This document shows, in pieces, positions 7,701 to 13,700 of a stretch of 21,795 nucleotides of DNA. A model generated the notes under the pieces. That model searched no databases. It saw only the letters and a list, made by a program, of their open reading frames with translations, and was not told the DNA's origin. The position numbers were made by a program, and so were the translations under genes. Positions within the stretch are counted from its first letter, which is position 1. The number at the start of each line of letters is the position of its first letter. Origin of the DNA: a virus; the IMG/VR virus record IMGVR_UViG_3300027754_004699, positions 1 to 21,795 of that record; one strand, written 5' to 3'.

Positions 7701-10700
7701 TTAAAACAACAAATAAATGAAAGCCTCCTTTCTGCGCTACACGATGAAACACAGGGAGTGAAGGTTGTTATTCCTGATGTAGCAGCCGAAGTGCAAGCAG
7801 CCGTTACTGCCCCAATTGTTGAGGCACAAAAGGTAATTGGTGAGGCTGTTCAAACTGCCGTTGTAGCAATACCTGGAGCAGCCGCTGCACCAGCAATTGA
7901 TAACGCAATTCAAGATACTTTAATTTTGTCGGAAAAACAAAAAGCTAATGTAAAGAAAGCGAAAGATAAATTAAAGGAGATTAAAGATAGTGCAGCACAG
8001 TCTCTTGGTATAAAGCCAGCGTCAGTAAGTGTAGATAAGATTACGGAAAGAATTGATAAAATATCTGCGGCTATATCTTCAAATGAAAAAGATTTACAAG
8101 ACGCAGTTGCTAGAAATATGCCTGCAAGTAGCAACTCTATCAAGGGTCCAGAAAAGAGAATTGCTGATTTCAAAAAAGAAATGCAAAAGCTTGAGAGGTT
8201 TAAAAAACAAATTATTGAAGAAGAAGCAAAAATTTTGGCTAACAGTATTCCTTCAACAGCTCCAGCAAATATCTCGCCAACAAATGCTATTGGTAGGGTA
8301 AGACCACCAACAGGTGTCCCAGTTATTCCTAGTGCAGAAGTAACTCCTCCAATAGTGCCAGGAGCAAGGGTGCCAACTGTTGGCGCATCCGATGGTAATG
8401 GAAAGGTTTTCAATATTGATAAGATTGGTCATAGGTTCCAAGGACCAAACATCTTTTCGGACAATATCTTTGATGCGAACTTAAAAGATATTATTCCGAA
8501 TCTTGATGAATTAATGGCTGCTAATACTCAGGGAGCAACTGTACTTGGCACTGCTGGGCAAACAGCAGGTGCAGCGATTGACGAGGGCGCTGCAGCAATG
8601 GTTGCCGCTACGGCTACTATTAAGCAAAGCGTAATTTCACAAAAATTGTTTGGTAACAAAGCTTTGAAGGGGCAGTTTGCAGAGGGTGCTGATAAGAGTG
8701 TGATTGAAAAGCTCTTTGGTTCCAAGATGGCTAAGAAGAATATAATTCCTGAATATGTTACTAAGAAATTAGAAGATGGAACTGAAAAAACACTTTTGAG
8801 TTCTGCTACAAGAAAAAGATCTCTCCTTCCGTTTGGCAAGATTCCAATTGGATTGCCGATCAAGCAGGACCTTGCAGATATAGACAGGCTTTTGACAAAA
8901 GGTGTTTTGCCAAACTTTACAAGATTGAAGAAACTCTTAACTGGGGCACTTGGTAAAACTTGGCTGTTTGCTTTATCTGGCGGTTTGTCTGTTCTTATTG
9001 GTCCATTGACAAAAGTGTTAAAGAATTTTGGCGGGTTGAAGCAAGTATTTGCTGGTACTGCGACTATCTTTGCACAATCCTTTGCAAAATCTGGATCAAT
9101 GCTTAAAGGCGTTGCTGCTGGAGCTGGGCAAATAACATCAAATGTATTCGGTGGTATTCAAAAAGCGGCTACGGTTGGATTAAATATTTTTTCTAAGTTG
9201 GCTGGTGCTATCCTTCTAGTTGGTACAGGTTTGTTGATCATAGTACCAATTATTGGAATCCTTATTGCATTGTATGGAATGTTCAAATCAGCAAACGGAA
9301 GACTAGCAGGAGCAGCCACAGCGCTTAAGGAAGCATTTAAAGCATTAGTTGATGGCGCAAAAGCATTGTTTGCTCCAATCAGAGATTTAATCTTTGTCTT
9401 TATTGGGGCTGATAAACAAATGGGTGGATTGACCAGTGAAGGTCAAAAGAATGCAGCCTTCTTTACAATAATAGCTAATGCTATTAAGAAAGCTACAACG
9501 GCATTTAAAGAATGGGCTGAAACGATTGGTGCTGCATTTGTTAAGAACACGGTTGTCCCGCAGATTACAAGAATTATTAACAAATTTATCTTGCTGGGTA
9601 GTGCAATTAAAGATTTCTCCAACGGTGACAAAACTTCTGGTATGGCTAAATTAAAAGCAATAATGCTTAGCTTTGCATACGATATTGTTGGTATTCTTAG
9701 AATTATCACAAGTGCATTAATTAATGCATTTGTTTTTGCAGTTCCTGTAATTATTCAAGTAATGCAAGGTCTCTTAAGCTTGTTGGCGCAAATGGTAGTG
9801 GCTGCTATGAAGGAAGTAGGGAGTGGTATAGCATCTGGTGCTGGAAGTGCTATTGTCCGTGCTGGGATTAGGACTATACCAGGTGGAGATCTTGCGCTTA
9901 AAATAAATGATGCAACTGGTGGATCGGGGGCAGCAAATGAAATGTTGCAGGCTTACCAGAAAGCAAATACTCCTTACGCAAAAGATGTTGCAAGTACTGA
10001 TCCAGGTTTACGAAAGTTTATTCCAAAGCAACTAACGGAGGCTGAGAAGAAAACTAAAGGGTTCGTAGATACCGCCCTAGGTATTGTTAAATTAGCAGGC
10101 GAAGGGGCTGATGCCGCATTAGCTAGTCTTCAGCAATCAATAGATAGTAAATATACTAAAGCGCTAAGTTCAACAAACATGAAAGTTAACGGAATAAATG
10201 TAGCAATTGTTATAGACAAAAAATCATCAACGGGTGTTATTGATCAAATTGCCTATATAGCTAAAAAATCAGCAGACGCTGCAACTTCTGCTGGAGAATC
10301 CTTAGGCAGTCAAATTGCTAATGGGATTAAATCAAAAGTTGCTGAAATAAAAGATACACTTAAGGGTGCTTTCTATAATAATGTTGATCAAAAATTTGAT
10401 GATATTGTAACTCAATATACAGATGCCCTTGAGAAACAAAAAGACCAACAACTTAAAGCATACGATGATCAGATTACTGCTATTGACGAATTGGCTGCAG
10501 CCGAGGAAAGACTTACAAGTACAAAAGAGTATGAAGCTAAAAAACGAGAGATCATTGATAAGCGACAGTATGATCATGAAAATTATTCTGTTGAAAGAAA
10601 ACTGGCGGTGTATGAGGGAAGGACTTTTGATGTTAGAAGACTTGACAGAGAGGAAATAGCATCAAAAACTGAATCTGATAAGTCTCTCACTGATCTTGAT

Positions 10701-13700
10701 AGTGAAAGGTTAAAGACGCTTCAATCTTTCCAGAGGGATCTCGTAAAGGGAGTAATTGCTAATCAAAAAGATATAGCGGAGAAAGAGTTTGATGTAATCC
10801 TTAAGTCTTTTGATACTTTCATGAAGGGAGTTAAGAATAAGTCTTTTTCAACACAAGAAGAATTTGCTGCGGCTTTGAAAGATGTTGCGGATAAAGCACT
10901 TTCTTCTTCGCTGGAGTTAGGTACTGCATTTGAAACTGGTCTTGCAAAACTTCCTGCGGCTATCGCAGCAGTAAGAACTCCTTCTATTGCATTGTTCTCT
11001 ACTGCAATGGGGGATTTGATTGGTGAGGCTCAAATAGCTTTTGGAGTAGCTACAGGTTCTGCAAACCCAGCTTCTTTACTTGGAGCAGTTGGGTTATTGG
11101 TAGCAGGATCAAAGGCGGGGTTTGCGGAAGCATTCAGTACAACATTTGCTCCTCTATATGTAAAGCCAGCTGTTGATGCAATTACTGTAATTACTGGATC
11201 TTTGTCTAAACCTGGTGATCCAAATAATATTGCGGAAAGTTGGAAAAAAGCTGGTAAAGATGCTTTTGAAGCTTTGGAAGCAGAACTCAATAGAACTATT
11301 GCTTGGGAAAAAATATTTAAGAGCTTTGATGACTTGTTTGATGGTTTGAAGCCAAAAATTAAAAAAGTTGTAGATCTAGCTGTAGCGGCTCAAAATGCGT
11401 TGGCAAATGTGGGCGGTCAAACTTCTGCGCCATCTACTATTTTAGATGAAGCAACCATGAAAGATTTTCAAGCGACAACGCTTACGGCTGCAAAAAAGTA
11501 TGGTGCTGGTAAAGCTTATATTCCTCCAGCACAGCTGGGAATAATGGCAACCAGAGTAACAGAGTTTATTGGTGCTCATATTTCAGAAGGCTCCGTTGGA
11601 ATACTTTCATCTGCAGCAAGGGCAGATTCTGGTTTGAGTGCTACAGAAATAGCAATCTTAAAGTTGGCACTACCTGCTTTAAATATTGCATCTGGGGCTC
11701 TTGCTTTAATCGCAAACCCTAACGCTTACGCTAACAGGACTGACTCTAATGGTAGAACTGGCTTTATGTATGGTGGTCAAGTTGGTAGATACGGTATTGG
11801 TGGATATCTTAAAGCCCCCGCATCGCAAGGAATTCCAGCATTGCTGCATGGTGGCGAATATATCATTAATCATAAAGCCGTTGAGAAATTTGGAAAAGGT
11901 AATTTAGAAAAAATTAATAATCTAAAGAACGGCGGTGATTTTAGAGGTTTCGCTTCTGGCGGTTATATGACCACACCTGGATTTGCAAACGGTGGATACA
12001 TGACAACTCCTGGATTTGCAAAGGGCGGTGCAGTAAAGAATAATGTAGGTAATAAGAAAAAAGGGACTGACGATGGAATGAAATTGTTTACCAATTCCAG
12101 TGGTCAATCTTACTATGTTCCAGACACTAATGTAAGGTCTGGTGCTGCTAGTGGAATGATTCTACACCCATTAGATTGGCAGGCAATTGCTGTTTCTGAG
12201 AACGGTCAAAATTGGGAAAAGAGTTTAGGTAAAGTTAGCAGAACAGGTCAAGGGGTTTTCGTTGGTGCTCTCAATATTGCAAGACAAAATTGGGTGCGAT
12301 TTGGTCAAGGTAAGTACGGTAACTTTAATGATCCTTTAAACCCTCCATCTTTTGAAAATCAAATTAAAGTAGCAGAAATTATGTATAAGGGGTTGGCATC
12401 AGACCCATCCGCATGGGGTCGTGCTCCGAAGTATCTTGACGGATTTGAAGGAGTTAGATTGGGCAAAGTTGATTTTCCAAAACTTTCTGAACTTAAGGTA
12501 TACGACAGAGTAAAAGCACAAGGATTGGCAAATGGCGGTAGTGTAAGAAAGTACGGAGTTGAAGATCAAAAGTCTATTTCTGTAGCGAAGAAAATTATGA
12601 ATACACTACAGGGTCCGTATGCAACATCAATCCCTGTTATTACACCAAGAACTATTAATCTTAATGGGCTCCCTCAAGTTCCTAACAAGTATGGTGGAAT
12701 GTCTACAATTCGTTCGGCAGGGTTTGATTTAACTAACAATCCTAAAGGACCAAATGTTCTAATTCCTACAGTTTTCAAAAATCAAATTGATTACAGTGAT
12801 TTATTGCGTCCATCATTAGATGAATTTAATAAAACTGGGAGGCATTTAGGAGTATACCCTGGTCGTGATGCATCATTGCTGGCAGGGTCTGTGTTGCACC
12901 TGTCAGAAGAAAATAGGATGAACAAGTTCATTGGACCAATGATGCCAGTTGTTGAACCAAAAAAACAAGGTATCTTTGGTAAAATTGGTGGTTTCTTAAG
13001 TAAATCGGTTACAGATGTTGTTCAATCTTTTGCTAAAGTCGGCAGTGGGGGGCTTAATATTGCTTCAGCTCTTATTGAATCACCACTTGCTTTAATTGAT
13101 AAGAGATTAAGTTTTAACCCGATAAAGAATTTACAGAATAGAACTCAAGATCAATTAGACAATGGTATCAATTATATTCGTGGTATTAATAAACTTACTG
13201 GTCTCAATATTGCTGGCGGGAAAACTGGCGGGCTTGGACAAATTGCTAACAACAAGATGGTGAATATGGGTGACGCATTCAATGTTGCAACTACACTTCT
13301 TGGACCAGAAGTTAATGCTGGAATGTCAGCCATTGCGAGACCGTTTGCTGCTGCAGCGGTGGAGCGAATGGGGCTCTCTGCGTCAGGAATGACTCTTGGT
13401 CAAATAATGAAGCCAGGAGTTATGGCTGTTATCAGCAATGTTTTAGGAAGAAAAGCAACCACTCTTGCACCCCAGGTATTAATGCCTAGGACTCCTAGCA
13501 ATGCCCTTGCAATACCTTCAATAATGGAAGGAAGTAGGATCCCAAGGCAAATTCTTAGTCGCACAATGCAGATTGGGGATGATGCCCTTACTCAATCATT
13601 TGATGCATGGAAGATTGGTTTAGAAGAAGTTTCGTTTGGTGTAAACAGGTCAAGAAATCCATTTACTAATCTTTATGAAACGGCAAATCAATATGGCTCA

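Noticed and set aside
7910-8413. 167-codon open frame on the minus strand
   Set aside because: It lies wholly within the tape measure gene, has a low-complexity Ser/Leu/Ala/Ile composition typical of antisense to Lys/Glu/Ala-rich coding DNA, and no gene in the window is on the minus strand.
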